A stretch of DNA of 64,000 bases from Scenedesmus sp. ARA3. Its lineage: Eukaryota; Chlorophyta; Chlorophyceae; Sphaeropleales; Scenedesmaceae. The translations under genes were made by a program, and so were the position numbers. The notes under the pieces are model-generated. The model saw only the letters and a program-made list of their open reading frames with translations. It did no database searches and was not told the DNA's origin. The stretch spans positions 1-64,000 of the forward strand of contig RWJK01001292.1 in the NCBI GenBank assembly GCA_004335835.1, given 5' to 3'. How positions within the stretch are numbered: the first letter of the stretch is position 1; every line of letters begins with the position of its first letter. Positions 22,369 to 34,665 of this stretch are shown piece by piece.

Positions 22369-23639
22369 CAGGGGTTGGCGGCGCAGCAGCAGCAGCAGTA
22401 GCTAGTAAGACCTGCGCTGCTCCGCCACAGCCCCTTGCCTAATGGCTGGAGCTGCATGGCTGGAGCTGTGTGTGATGGTGGTGTGTGTCCATCTGCTAGT
22501 AGCGTTGATGATCATCATGAAGCACTGTGTGTCAGCTGTGGATGAGTGGCGAGTGTGGCTGACATTCGGGAGCTTGCAGGAGCCATGCATAAGCATGCTG
22601 TGCCTAACGGCATGGCCTGATGTATTAGTAGCAGAGTCCCATTTATGACGAACAGTGTGTGGTTGGCGCTGGTGTCTTGTTGGGGTTCAGCATCCTGCAG
22701 CCTGCATCCCAGCCTTGGGTCTTGTGGGTGGAGGATGGTTGCAGCTTCTGAAGAATGCGTTGCGTGCAATTGGTGTTGCCTGCTTTGATTCCCCTCCTGT
22801 TGAGCTGTGCTGGCATGACTCAGCAGCGGCTGGAACTGGCATGGTGCTCTGTGGCACCAAGCATTGAGGAGGAGTAGGAGAGAGGAGCATTGCCGGGTGA
22901 TGCAGCAGTGTGCCGGCTGATGCAGTGTGCCGGCATCGTGCAGTGTGTAGTATGTGCAGTATGCAGTGTGCAGTGTGCCGGCTGATGCAGCAGTGTGCGC
23001 TGCACCACGCTGATCATGCTGATGGTTAGCCACAGGTGTCACTGCACAGCTCAGCTGGCTTCATCATGTCACATGATTCATGTGGCAGCGGGGCTACCTG
23101 CAGCATGCTACATGCTGTTGCAGCAGGCGCTTAGCCTGAGTTCCTGGATGTCAGCGGACTGCCCATCGCAGCTTCTGTGTATCTGTTGTGTGTGCTGTTG
23201 CAAACAACGAAGGAAAGACTGGGTACAATTACTACTATCCCCCATGAGCGGAATAGCGGCTCGCTGGGCTAGTGCCTGGGGTCGGGTTCAGCCCCGAAAG
23301 TGTATTGTACCGTATTGTATTGCATGTGGCAAAGTGAGTTGCCCAGCAGCTGAACAAGCTGCGAGTTGCTGATTGTTTTCAAGCTGCACGCGTGCCATAG
23401 TAAGTGATGCCACAGTGGAGCTGCCTTCCAGCTTGAGTATTGTAGCTTGGTGCACTGCTGTGGATGGCAGGCACTTTGGTGTGCCCAGGCATCACATGAC
23501 CGGCTGTCGCAGGCGAATCTCCAGCAGTTGCAGCGCTGCAACGTAGGCAATACTATCAATGTTGAGTGCAGCACACCATGCCGCAGCATGACACGTGTCT
23601 ATCAACCGACTGCCTGCAGCTGCAGCCGAATGCAGCTAG

Positions 23640-23709
23640 GCTGCATCATGATCATGATATGATATGATATATGATATGATATGATATGATATGATATCAT
23701 GATATGATA
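23640..23709. repeat. ATGAT/GATAT microsatellite
   Basis: An AT-rich run of GATAT and ATGAT units, with several internal palindromes (ATGATCATGAT, GATATCATGATATG), lies between family copies 2 and 3. Confidence 0.9.
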
Positions 23710-24463
23710 CCAGCAGGATCAACGCCGCACTCGTGGCGTTGCCATTGTCCATTCTCTGGCCAACTATAGTTGTGGTGTGGCCACTTGGATGGCAGCTTGA
23801 CGCTGGTCCTTACAGGTAGTGTTTTGACTTTGAAGACGCTGCACACAATCCTCTGCTAGCTTGCAGCTTGATACCTTGGGGCTACATTTGCAGCGATGGT
23901 GCGGACACCCCTCTTGAGATGTGAGTGAGCATGCACGTGCTTTGTACAAGATGTGCTTCCTGCAACTCTTGACACAGACAGTGCCCAAGGAAGCAGACAC
24001 ATGCGGCGCAGCGAGATTGAGCGCATTTGCTGTGCAACGGACTCGCGGCAGGCTGGTTGATTCCCAGCCGTTGTGGAGGATGCAGGCAACATCTTTTTGT
24101 CCAAATGCACCTCGTTCACTGCATGAGGCACTTGCACAGTCCAGGTACTTCCTTGTCACTTGTTGCACCTGCCTTCAAAAAGCCTTACTAAGGCATAACA
24201 TGGCACAGGAGCAGTTGTAACCTTGGCTGGCTGCCAACACAGCCATGTTACATTATGTGCCTGATGTCAAGCATACAGGAGCGGTTCACTCACAGAACAC
24301 AACCATAATGTTTTGCTGACTTCCATATTATTTGTATTTCTGCCCGCTGTGCCTGGCCGTGTTTGCCGTGTCTGCCTGCTTTGTCGCTGCTGCAGCTCTG
24401 CGGCAACATTTAGCCTGTTTAGAGCACTCTGAGCTGCCTCGTTTGTCTAGTATCGTTGCTGAA

Positions 24464-25687
24464 ATGCTGTCGGCAGCTGCAGCAGGCGTGTCTGCTAGCG
24501 CAGCGCGTCTTCGCTGCCCAGGCTCAACAACCTGCTTCGCCAAGCAGAAGGTACCCCTTGGAGGCAGAAGTTTTCAAACCTGAGGCTAGAAGACGATTGA
24601 ATGTTGTCAATAGCGCTTAGTAGCGCTGTGGCGCCTGCAGCAGCAGACTGCAGAAGGGCGTTGTCAGGCTTAGCCTGGCTGTTTACACAGCTGGGTTGAT
24701 CTGCATACACACCTAGGGAGGTATGCAGCCTATGAGCTGCTGACTACACATGACTTCTGCTAGACGCTGCGCAGTAAGGCAGGCATGGAATCTTCCTCAC
24801 AATGCTGTTGTCTCCTGCAGGCTCAGGGCGTGACTGCCCTCAGGCATGGCCTGCCCCGCAGCTGCACAGCAACACCAGCAGCCTTAGGCTACCCCACAGG
24901 CCTCTATACCTCCAGCAGGCGGGCATGGTCCTGCAAGCACCAGCTGCAGGCAGCCCGTGGCGCAGTAGGTGTGCTGCTGGACCAGCTGCCTGACTTCAGC
25001 TTCGATGAGTGCATGCAGGAGGTGCTGCTGTGCGCAGCTCCCAGCACCACACAAGAGCAGCGCAGCGCAGCAGTCGCCAAGCTTGCAGCGTGCAGGGAGC
25101 TCATCGGCGAAAGCTGGTGGATGCTTGTGGAGTGCGGCGTGTGGGCACGCGATGCACCCCCTCCTGCAGGACAGGCAGGCACGCCTGCGCGCGCTGTGCT
25201 CTGCTTCAGTGCTAGCCCTGGCCACCTCAAGCGCGAATATGCAGCCAAGGCGTTTGCCCTCGACAGCAGCGGCCTGCCCACTGGGGAGATGTATGTGGAC
25301 TCGAGGGGCAGGCCCAGCGTGACAGCGTTCGAGCAGAGGACGAGCAGGAAGCCAGCGAAGAAGTACCGCGTCAGCTGCACCACCATCAGGGACGGCCAGC
25401 CAGCCAGGTACAGGGCGGGCTGGCTGAAGGTTGAGAGCTTCCTGGTCGACAGGTTTGGGGAGCAGAGCGTGCACTGGAAACGGAAAGACGGGGCAGCAAC
25501 AGCAGGAGGAGCAGCAGCAGCTCCCAATGCTCCCGCCGCTGGCAGGAGCAGGCGGCGCCGGCAGCAGCCGCCTGGCGGAGGCGGTGCAGCAACAGCGCCA
25601 CCAACAGATGCCGGCGCTGCTGACAGCAGCAGGAGCAGGCGGCGCCGGCAGCAGCCGCCTGGCAGTGGGTGCGCAGCAGCAGCATAG
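24464..25687 (+). CDS. Family copy 3, unrecognised protein with transit-peptide-like N-terminus
   Basis: Exon 1 (24464-24550) MLSAAAAGVSASAARLRC..TTCFAKQK, donor AAG|GTACCC; exon 2 (24821-25687), phase 0; 317 aa. Same core as copies 1 and 2 (LPDFSFDEC, ESWWMLVECGVWARD, FALDSSGLPTGEMYVDSRG, FEQRTSRKPAKKYRVSC). The C-terminus carries an internal duplication: two SRRRRQQPPG blocks separated by an Ala/Pro/Thr segment. A distant relative lies at 39549-40307 on the other strand. Role unknown. Confidence 0.72.
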
Positions 25688-28113
25688 TAAACCAGCACTG
25701 CAGCACCATCGACAATCATTGTGGAAGTTGCTGCAGCGCCTTGTGTGCAGGCCTGCCCCTGTTGGCAGCAGTCACATCATGCGGTTGCTATGGCTGTGGT
25801 GGTGCGGCTTGATGCTGGAAATGGGCTGTTCTCAGCATTTAAACCTGAGTGGGTCGTTTTGCTCTAGACAACAGCCTGTTATCACACCAGCGCCGTGTTC
25901 GTCGTCTCTCGTGGTTTGACAGATGTTGAACGCCTTAGCTTCTCATTGCCGCCTGCCTCAACAGGCAGCAGCTGGCAGCGGTACTGCACCTGGCGGCACC
26001 CAGCATTGCCGGCTGATGCAGCAGTGCAGGGCCGCATCACGCCAACGGTTTGTTGCTTGACTGTGGGTGGTGCAGCTGCAGGGCCTGCTCAGGTGGCTGA
26101 ACATGGCAGCTGGGGGTTACCTGCAGCATGGTGCTTGTTGGTGCTTGTGAAGGCTTACCAGCCGACACCTGCAAGCAAGTGTTGAGTTGAGGGGGGTGGG
26201 GGTTAGTTACTACATCATAAGCTCAGCCACCATGCGTGGCATGGCACCTGTGCGTAAGCATCGTCCCTTTGGATGTGCACATGAATACTACATATGCTGC
26301 TGGTAGAATGCATTGCAGGAGATTGTATGGGCACCGCCAGTGCTGCTGGTCTGGTAATGACCCCACCTGTACAACTGCAGCTGATTTGATCACTGATGGC
26401 ATGGATCTGGGTATCGTCCAGTATTTTAAGTATGTGTTGCGCTTTTGGGCGACACACGTAGGGCCAAGCTGGAAGTATGATCGCGCTTTCCAAGGCTTAC
26501 AGGCCAAATCACATGTTCATATGCTGCAGTTTCGATGTTGTCAATGTACTGCCCATTTACAGCTTGCGGCATCGTGTCTGTGAAGTGTTATGTGATGCTG
26601 CTGGCAGTTTTCCACAGTTGCATTGCCTTGCCGCTGAATAAGCTGCAGCGTGCTCACCCAGTACCTGCTGCGTGCATGACATATAGTAAGATGTGCCACC
26701 GCTGAGCTGGCTTGCCTCAGAAGTAGCTGCTTGTGTATGTCTGCTCGAGCCAGGCCTCTGGGCGTGTTGTATGTGATTGGCTGCCACACCTGACTGTGCA
26801 AAGTTGTGTCCTGCGCTGCATCACCGGCGGTGATTCACCGCTGCAAGTAGCGCTACGTGCCGTTATCAGTGCTTCATGCAGCACAACATGCTGCAGCACA
26901 TGTGCTGCGTCCACCAGATAACAATACCCAGGTTGTGTATATCATTCGTGTCCACGTGCTGCCGAAGGCAGTTGTTGCAATTTGGTCACTCGCTCCGTCT
27001 ACTTGGTGCTGGCTGTTGAGCGAGAGTTTGCATTGTACATATAAGCACTGCTGGCAGATGACCTAAGCCTGCGGCTGTGTTGGAGCTTGCGGGACTCTGT
27101 GGGCGGCTCTTGGTCGCTTGCCGGATGCGCCTACTTCAGATATCACTGTGTTGTTGGCTGTCTCATGTGCGTTCAGGAGATCATCTCCTCATCTGCCTAT
27201 GATAGGCAGCAGATGCTGCCTAGTAGGCTGTGCCTAGGCTGGACACAGTTGCTGTGCCATGGACTACTTTCTCATGGATATGGATCAAAGTCCGGTCACG
27301 CCTATGCGCATAATGCAGTCCTGCATGTGGAAGCACCTGCTTACTGCCTCAGCTGACCCTGCGACAGCAGTCATGCCACGCCGGGTGCTTGGAGTGCCAT
27401 GAGTGCTGTTACAGATTATGCCCCTTACTGTCGTTTTCAGGGGCGGTGTGTTCCTTGCAACATGCATTTCTTACCGTGCGCTCAATGCGCAGTGCCGCAT
27501 TGTGGCTGCGTTTGACAGAGTCTGTCACAGCCGGATGGTGTTCGCTTGCTACCAGCCAGTGTGCTGATCAGCAGTGCCTCTTATCCAAGGTTGCAGCTAG
27601 TTGTGAGCCTGGTTTCTCGATGCTGCAGTCCACCAATGAGCTGATGGCAGTGCTTCATCAGTGTCTTCGCAACAGTTGTGTACTCAGTGCATGTCCAGCA
27701 CCCGGTGCAGCACCAGTGGCTGGTGGCATGGAGCAGTACTGAGTACTACTGGTAGCTTGTGAGGATTGTCTGCCATGTACCTACACTTTGTCACGCAAGA
27801 TCAACGCGAACTTGCTGTGCATTTTTATCAGCTATCCTGTTCACTATAAACAGTCGCCGCTGTTGATTACGGCACTGCTGTAGGCCGATCAGGTGTATAT
27901 CCTGTGCGGCATCTCGTCAGTGTGGGCGCACGTGGGTTCAGGCCCCTAAAAGGATGGAGGTGTCTAACATATACATCTTTTGACAGATTACAACAGCTGA
28001 AAGCGTCTACAGAGAAAGTTGCTTAAAACCTAAACCCTGTAAAACAATGCCGTACATGTAAAGGAAAATTGTCAATTGCGCTCGTCTGGTCGATAAACGC
28101 CTTGCATGTGCAA
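25688..28113. other. Intergenic region
   Basis: The first kilobase is the 3' flank of the third triplication unit. ORFs at 26236-26583 and 27389-27742 show no recognisable domain or convincing splice context. A telomere-like AAACCTAAACCC motif lies at about 28026-28037, roughly 76 bp before the tRNA. Confidence 0.45.
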
Positions 28114-28193
28114 GATCACGTGGCCGAGCGGTCCAAGGCGCTGGAGTAAGGTTCCAGTCCGAAAGGGCGCAGGTTCAAATCCTGCCGTGATCA
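28114..28193 (+). tRNA. tRNA-Leu (anticodon AAG)
   Basis: Full class II cloverleaf. The acceptor stem GATCACG pairs with CGTGATC, with discriminator A. The D stem is GCC/GGC. The anticodon stem CTGGA/TCCAG encloses loop GTAAGGT, giving anticodon AAG. There is a long variable arm (TCC-GAAA-GGG) and a T arm GCAGG-TTCAAAT-CCTGC. No intron. A Pol III terminator TTTTT lies at 28199-28203. CCA is not encoded. An identical gene lies inverted at 41163-41242. Confidence 0.95.
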
Positions 28194-28863
28194 ACGAGTT
28201 TTTGCCGGCTTGGCAGGCAAGCGTACCCTGTAGCATCGCCTCCGGACGGCCAACAATGTGGCTGCAAGCAGGGCGCACAGTAGTTGCACAGTCGAGTGCC
28301 GGGGAGCTAAGTGTGCTGACTGTGCTCCATCTGCTGGCAGCCCAGGGGCCTCTGAATAAGGGGCAACTCACTTTGATGAGATTCAGCTGATGACAGCACT
28401 AGTGCCAAAGCCAGCAAGGCACTGCCAGCCGATCTCTCCATCGCACCAAACACAATCCTGCACACCCACATCCCTATGTATCAGCCGCACTGCCGCAGTG
28501 CATCCATGCTGAGTTCTTGCACTTCGCAGGGTTGAGGCGTTTGCGCTCGACCTTGGCTGCTGCTGCCTCCCTCTCCCTGCCAACGCCACAGCAGCAGCCG
28601 ATGAAGTGCAGCCCAGCGGCTGACAAAACCACCCTTCCAGGCAGCAGCAGCTCCCATCAACTAGCTCCTGCAGCCGCTGCTCTCACTGCTGCTCTTGAGC
28701 ATGTGATGTTGGCGCGCAGTGCTCACATAGCCCATTCAGGCTGCCCAGCAGCATCTCCACCACAACCACGCCAGCGCAAACACATCCACACTGGCATGGC
28801 AGCTGTGCCTGCTGCTGCTGCTCCTGCTGCCGCTGCTGCCAGCAAAGTAAATGAATGAATGAG

Positions 28864-29109
28864 CTACGCGCGGTGTGTCCACCCGCGCAAGTTAAGTTCA
28901 AACTTAACACCCGCTGCCAGCATCAACCCTAGGCCCAAAACAACACATCCAACACATGCCGTGGTTGCTGCTGCAGCAGCCACGCCAAACAGCTGTGATG
29001 CAGAGTACAATGGTGTGCCAAAGCCAGTGTGGATGGGTGTTGCCACTGCTGCAACCACAACTGCCCGGTGTGGCAACACTAGCACAGCCTGCACTGACGA
29101 TGAAACCAC
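28864..29109 (-). CDS. Possible terminal exon of a hydrophobic protein
   Basis: This minus-strand frame encodes two hydrophobic stretches (AVVVAAVATP and TTACVGCVVLGLGLMLAAG), then KFELNLRGW and stop TAG. It could be a membrane-protein C-terminal exon, but I found no upstream exon joining in phase. A plus-strand reading with a donor CAG|GTATGT near 29139 competes. Weak call. Confidence 0.25.
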   Translation of the reverse strand: MVSSSVQAVLVLPHRAVVVAAVATPIHTGFGTPLYSASQLFGVAAAAATTACVGCVVLGLGLMLAAGVKFELNLRGWTHRA

Positions 29110-29467
29110 AAACGATCCAATACCTTGTCATTACCCAGGTATGTGTACACGGATGACCGGCTGCACAAGTGTCTCATGGCCGGATGTGTTGCTGCCCTGT
29201 CTTTTGCAATGCAGTTGTGCAGAATATCTGCTGGGTGCAAAGCTTTCTTAATAGTGCAAAGCTGCTTGCGCTATGATGGTGACCAAGGTGCTTGATCTGC
29301 CGGCAGAGACCACATCCAAGCAATGCAGTGCATACAGAGGTCTGGAGTTCAAGGCAGCAGCAAGGCGCGTCTTTGCAAACAGCGCAACTACCAGTATGTT
29401 TTGTGCAGGCACCTGGTGCCAACATCCGTCAAATAAGGTATGTGGGTTGGCAGCACTCTCATGAGTG

Positions 29468-30830
29468 CCGGCAATAGTGCCGCTATCTGACAAACCACTC
29501 CCAGCCAACAGCGTGACGCCTGGAGCTTTGCTGTGTTTGGCGCACTGCCACATGTTGCTGCATTGAGTGCCTATAGCAGCTTCAAAAGCAGCATACCATA
29601 GATGCATGGCAACGCATGTGGTTTCACTACCTTTCGTGTGCTGAATCTCCTGCCACACACCCTTGTTAGGTGCGCAACTCATCGCCATGCATGATGATAG
29701 CAGGTGCCACCTGTACATGCACAGCATGCACGCACCTAAACGTTGCTGAATCGTAGCCAGCTGGGGCAAGCTAATCATATGGCGCAGCGCTGTTACAGCG
29801 CGACAAACACAACTCCCAAGGTTGAGTTGTCAATGAACTTCCAGCAGATGACATGCGGTGGCGCAGTAACTCTGGATCACGGCACTGTGCAGCGGCCTCC
29901 AGCCACCACTCATGTGTGCTGCCGACACAGCATTGCCGCAGCGCCGACGCCCCTAGCTCTCCTGCATTGCCGCATCCACCAGCTGCTGCAGCAGCTGCTG
30001 CTGCTCGCTGCTGCCCCTGCACTCGCTCCACCTGCTGTATGGCACGCTCACCACAAGGTAGCCGCGCGCCTGCAGCATCCTGTTGCGCTGCAGCCACCAT
30101 TCGCCATGCAGGGTGAACTCAACAGCATGCTAACGAGGCCTGGCAATAGTGCCACTATCTTGACAAACTGCGTGAAGCTGAATGCATGATGCCTGGAGCT
30201 TCCTTCCACTATCTTGATGCAGCATATATACTGAGTATTATGTTTGGGGCTCTGCCACATACTGCCTCATTAAGTGCCTGCAGTAGCTACACCAGCCGCA
30301 CATCATTTATTCATACTGTATGAACTGTATGAATCATACATACAAAACACCTTGCATTGACTGCCTTTCGTGCACTTGCTCATCAAACAGATATCCGGAC
30401 TTGGATACGTATCTCGCCGTGATGCATGACAGCAGCAAGTGCCAGCAGTACATGCACAGCATGCATGCGCTGAGTAGTTGCTCACAATGCAGCCAGCTAG
30501 GCGCAAGCTACACTGCCTGCAGGCTGGTGTTGGTGCAGCGCTTGTACAGCGCAGCAAATGGCATTTCAAATGTCCAGCTACCAGCAAGTGTCTACGGATG
30601 ACATGTGGCGCACGCCACCAGCTGCTAGAGCGCAGCACTCATGTGTGCTGCCGGCACAGCATTGCCGCAGCGCCGACACCCCTAGCTCTCCTGCATTGCT
30701 GCATCCACCAGCTGCTGCAGCAGCTGCTGCTGCTCGCTGCTGCCCCTGCACTCGCTCCACCTGCTGTAAGGCACGCTCACCACAATGTAGCCGCGCGCCT
30801 GCAGCATCCTGTTGCGCTGCAGCGTGGCAC
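29468..30830 (-). repeat. Tandem duplication (0.67-0.74 kb period) of the RAP gene's 3' end
   Basis: Blocks at 29468-30140 and about 30141-30830 align in order: GGCAATAGTGCC, GCCTGGAGCTT, GTACATGCACAGCATGC, then about 200 bp of nearly identical sequence (29905-30105 against 30640-30840). The latter is the coding end of the RAP gene from LQRNRMLQARGY to the TAG stop. The outer copy is therefore a promoterless second terminal coding end including a stop codon. Confidence 0.85.
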
Positions 30831-33198
30831 CGGTCAGCTGGCCATCAGGGAAGCGAAAGTGGTGTGGCCCATCTGCCTCAATGGCCAGTTTGCGGCCATC
30901 TGTCTCAGCCACAACGTCAACCACCATCAACCGGTCAACAAGAACCTCCAGCTGCACCGTGCCCTGCCGCACACACAGCAGCAGCAGCACTGCTGCGTAC
31001 ACCTGCTGCTGGAAGCTTGAGACGTCATCCAGCAGCTGCTGCTGCCGCAAGCCCAGCTGAGCTTCCATTGCCTGCCGGCACTGCTGCAGCTGCTGTGCTG
31101 ACAAGGTACCCTCCAGGCCGCTGCGACCCTCCTGCAAGCCGCTGTCCCCGCCAGCAGCAGCGAGATCTTCCAGCCATGTGTGGATGTAGCCAATGAGCCG
31201 GCGCTGGTAGCCGCTGACATGCTGCCAGCGGCTGTCACTGCTAACCAGTTGCAGCTCCTGCAGGGCCACGCGCTGCACGCTGCCTGCCTTATCTGCCAAG
31301 CCTAGCACACAATGCGCCCACAGCACATGCAGCGCGCTGCCCAGCTGCCACCGCGGCTGCTGCTGCTCACTACCTTGCTGCTGCTGCTGCTCCTTCTGCT
31401 GCCATGCTCGCTGCTTTGCTGCTCTCTGCCAGAGCAGGTCCAGCAGGAGCTCATCTGACTGCCCCAGCTGCCCAAGCGCCTGCGCCACCTTGCCCACCTG
31501 CAGCAGCGTCATATGGTCCACCACCCCGTGCTGCGCATGCAGCTGCTTCAGCGCATCTGTCAGACATGCAGGGTACACCTTCAGCAGCGCGCAGGCTGAC
31601 AGCACCCTTGCTGCGCCCTCGGCCACCTTGACAGGTGACAGAGAGGCCGCAACGCTGAGCAGCCGCGAGCTGTATGCATCTGTCAGCTGAAGGATTGTCG
31701 CCAGCAGTGCCTCATCACTCCACTGCCCCACAAACTGGCCGCCGGGCTGCTGCCTCGAGTTCCTAAGCTGCAGGAAGATGGCCTGCACAGTTGGCAGCAG
31801 GTACTGCACATACTGCAGCTCCCTGAGGATCTTGTCGCGTGATATGTTCACCAGAATGTTCACTGCTGTTTCCTGCAGCTGCTGCAGCTGCTGCATCAGC
31901 AGCTTTGAATCCTGCCGGCTGCTGTCCTGACAGAACATTCCCTGCAGGCCCTGAAGCACTGAGCTGATCTGCTTGAGGTGGTATGCTTCTGTGCGGCGCC
32001 GCAAGGCTTCCGCCACAACTGCTTCTAGCAGCTGCTGCTGCTCGGGTGTGAGGCCCACGTCTGCGTTCTGCGCCGCTGCACCCAGCACTAGGGCTGCGTT
32101 AGCAAGCTCCCAGTAGCTGCATCCACCAGGTTTGTGCAGCTGCAGGCGCGGCCGCGCTACCCGCTCAAATGCGTCTACCAGCGGCCAAAGATCATACGCA
32201 GCAATTTGGAAGTTTGGCTGCAGCACTTGCTTCAAACCGACACTGGTGCGGCTCCAAGGATAGCTTGCTTTTTCATGGGCACCGCGCTCCACTGCTGCAA
32301 GCAAGGCTACAACATCCGGTTCTGTGCTTGTATACCACGGATCTGCTGAGCTGACACGCTCACCCTGCAAGACCAGGCAGCACACAGCAGCAGTCGGCTC
32401 GGTCCATGCATTGCTCTGAGTTTGTAAATGTGCAATGACACCCAGTGCCTGATGGGTGTGAAGATTTTTTGTGATGGTATCGCATGCATGTGGTCTGTAG
32501 CTACAGTGCTAGCTGCGTCATTTTGTTGCCTGATGATGTGACAGGCAAGCAGCTAGTACACCGCGCGACAAATGCGGTGGTGACCTAGATGTTGATGCAA
32601 AGGCAAGTGACAGGCAGGGTAGGTGGCCGCGCAATATTAAATGCGCGTTGGCTGCCTGCCAACCATCAGCAAGCAGCCTGAACACCTGACAGTACTGCCG
32701 AGCTGCATATGATATGTCCTGGGTTTTAACAAGCACATGGGTGTCGGCAGCACAATGAGAGGTTGTAGGTTCCTGTAGTATGCTCTCCACATAATTCGTT
32801 TGGACAACGGCATTGTCGGCATGCCATAAAAGGCTCATGCTCACCTCAGGAGCAGCAGCATAGAAAGTGCTGAATGATGATGTCTCACAGTCCTCCCTTC
32901 CTGACGATGTTGAGTGCGCAGCGAAGCTAATACCGCTGGAGTGGATGTATCTGCTGTGCTGTAAGCCGTGCGAATCACGTCGGGGTCTGCTGCTCTGTGC
33001 TGCTCCACTGTGCAGGCTGGCACTGGAGGAGCTGATGCTGGTGTTGCAAGTTGAAGCTGCACAAACCCTGCTGCTGTGCCGTCCAAAAGCAAGCGAGACA
33101 GTGGTTGCTGACCTATTGCAGCGTGGGTATGTGCTGCTGCTAGTGTTTAATGCCAGCTTTGTGCTCGCTTGGCCACTCAACATGCTCCATGCTGGCAT
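30682..33198 (-). CDS. RAP-domain protein (FASTK/OPR-type organelle RNA-binding)
   Basis: Two exons in phase 0: 33198-32845 (118 codons, donor GAG|GTGAGC) and 32364-30682 (acceptor TTGCAG), about 678 aa. Exon 1 is Ser/Thr/Arg-rich and low in acidic residues, as expected of an organelle transit peptide. Exon 2 is mostly helical Leu/Gln/Ala sequence, like the helical-repeat bodies of FASTK/OPR proteins. It ends in a RAP domain: VVDVVAETDGRKLAIEADGP, HHFRF, LQRNRMLQARGYIVVSVPY, W at +3. Such proteins process or stabilise chloroplast or mitochondrial transcripts. The RAP call is strong; the exon 1 assignment is inferred from phase and composition. Its last coding bases are duplicated downstream. 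Confidence 0.8.
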
Positions 33199-34442
33199 GG
33201 TGTTCCTGCACGTACAGACAGAAGCCAGTCGTCAGTCATTGCTTGCGATGGTGCAAAGCGAATACTCAAAGCCCAGTATTCATTCACGTATACAATTCAG
33301 AACTTTCGACTGGTCAACTCGCCTGGAAATGTGCGCTAGCACCAGCACGCCCGCCCTTTTCGGCATATGTCGTCCAGCGCATGTGTGGACAGAGCCATTG
33401 TATCGAGAAGTTCTTCAAGCAGTTGAAATATATTTTGATCTTGTTTTCGTTGTTGAAGATGCGCTATAGATGCGTGGGCAACTCCCAAAACCTAATTGCT
33501 ACAGCCACTCGGTGTACTGCTTGTTGCAATCTGCCGCCACGACGGTACACTGCGACCAGAGTATTGATTTGATTCTTTTAAATTTCAATCGAATGTTGTT
33601 TGCTGAAAATCTAACGTCGTGCTGCATGCAGGGGTTGAAAGTAAGCAAGTCAACACGGTCGTCAAGCTTGACTGCACACAGGCGTCAGACAGCAGCACGT
33701 CCTCGCTGACGGAGCTGCGCCGAGCTCTTCAACATTCCTGGTGGATGCATCACGGAGGCGCCACTGAATTGAGTGACGCCTGCAGTTGCCGGGTCGGCCA
33801 CTGGAGGCATGCGCTTCTTATGCAACGTTGTTCCGGTGCTTGCACTGCAACAACACCGCATTCATGCGCTTCAGGTGTATCGACCTCAAGCAGGCCGTGC
33901 TAATATCGCGCAGGTTGGCACCCAGCAGCTGTGGCTATGCTCCAAGTGTGCTGCACATGCTAAACAACAGCGGCAAGCCTGCTGTGTCGGATCCTTCTAG
34001 CTTGAACTTACAAGCCAAGCTTAAAGCTTACAGTCAACGAGTTTGCATTGACATGATTGAGCCCAATCTGCAGATCCAATCGCACAGCACATTGAAGGTT
34101 ACCACTATGACCTGACTAACCAGGGACGTCAAAGAGGGTAGCGAGTTGCCGACTCTGCCGCTGCAACAGTCATCATCATCACTGCTGTCAGGATGGTTGC
34201 TCCGCCTGCCTCCTTGGACCATGCAACGCCTGCTGCAGACAAACTGCTTTTGCCGATGACACAGACTCCAGCAAATCGCAGTAGCATCGACACCAGCCCA
34301 CAGCAGACATGCTACTGCTGGGTGCTGCTTGCGTGCTGCAGCGCATGGGGCTCGTAGTGCGCCACTACGTAGTCGCGGCCGTCCACAGCACAGCAGCTGT
34401 GCTAGCCTCCACCGGCAAGAGACACAGCACCCAGGCACTCTT

Positions 34443-34481
<39 letters not shown>
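33199..34481. other. Intergenic region containing a stray exon fragment
   Basis: No gene is recognised. On the minus strand, about 34380-34310 encodes GRDYVVAHYEPHALQHASS, a diverged copy of GCDYVVAHYEPHAPQHATL from the oxygenase gene's second listed exon (about 37490-37430), 3 kb away and beyond that gene's stop. The rest holds only short ORFs. Confidence 0.55.
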
Positions 34482-34610
34482 TCAGGGCGCGCCGGCCTGC
34501 TGGATGACGCGCCGCGCTGCATCCAGGTGCCGCGCCTGGTCCTGCTCTGCCCACAGTAATGCGTTGTGGCGAACCACATCGGGTTTGATGAATAGTGCAG
34601 CACCATACCT

Positions 34611-34665
<55 letters not shown>

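Larger units (their letters stand above)
18250..26720 (+). repeat. Diverged segmental triplication (units about 2.5 kb, period 2.7-3.3 kb)
   Basis: Three units share the same order: a GCACAGCAT-containing leader, exon 1, an intron segment beginning GCAGCAGACTGCAGGAGGGC, exon 2, and a 3' flank with the GAGCTGTGCTGGCA and GCAGCAGTGTGCGC motifs and a CAGCAGCTGAAYAAG block (20524, 23345, about 26629). Exon 1 starts are 18492, 21191 and 24464. Similarity extends beyond the coding regions, so these are segmental, not retro-, duplicates. Confidence 0.82.

Noticed and set aside
23640..23709. CRISPR-like array
   Set aside because: Simple ATGAT/GATAT microsatellite without spacers, in a eukaryotic genome.
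21191..25687. SAND-domain transcription factors for the triplicated family
   Set aside because: FE...KKY-x-x-SC is only loosely similar; the conserved Trp and the rest of the fold are not visible.
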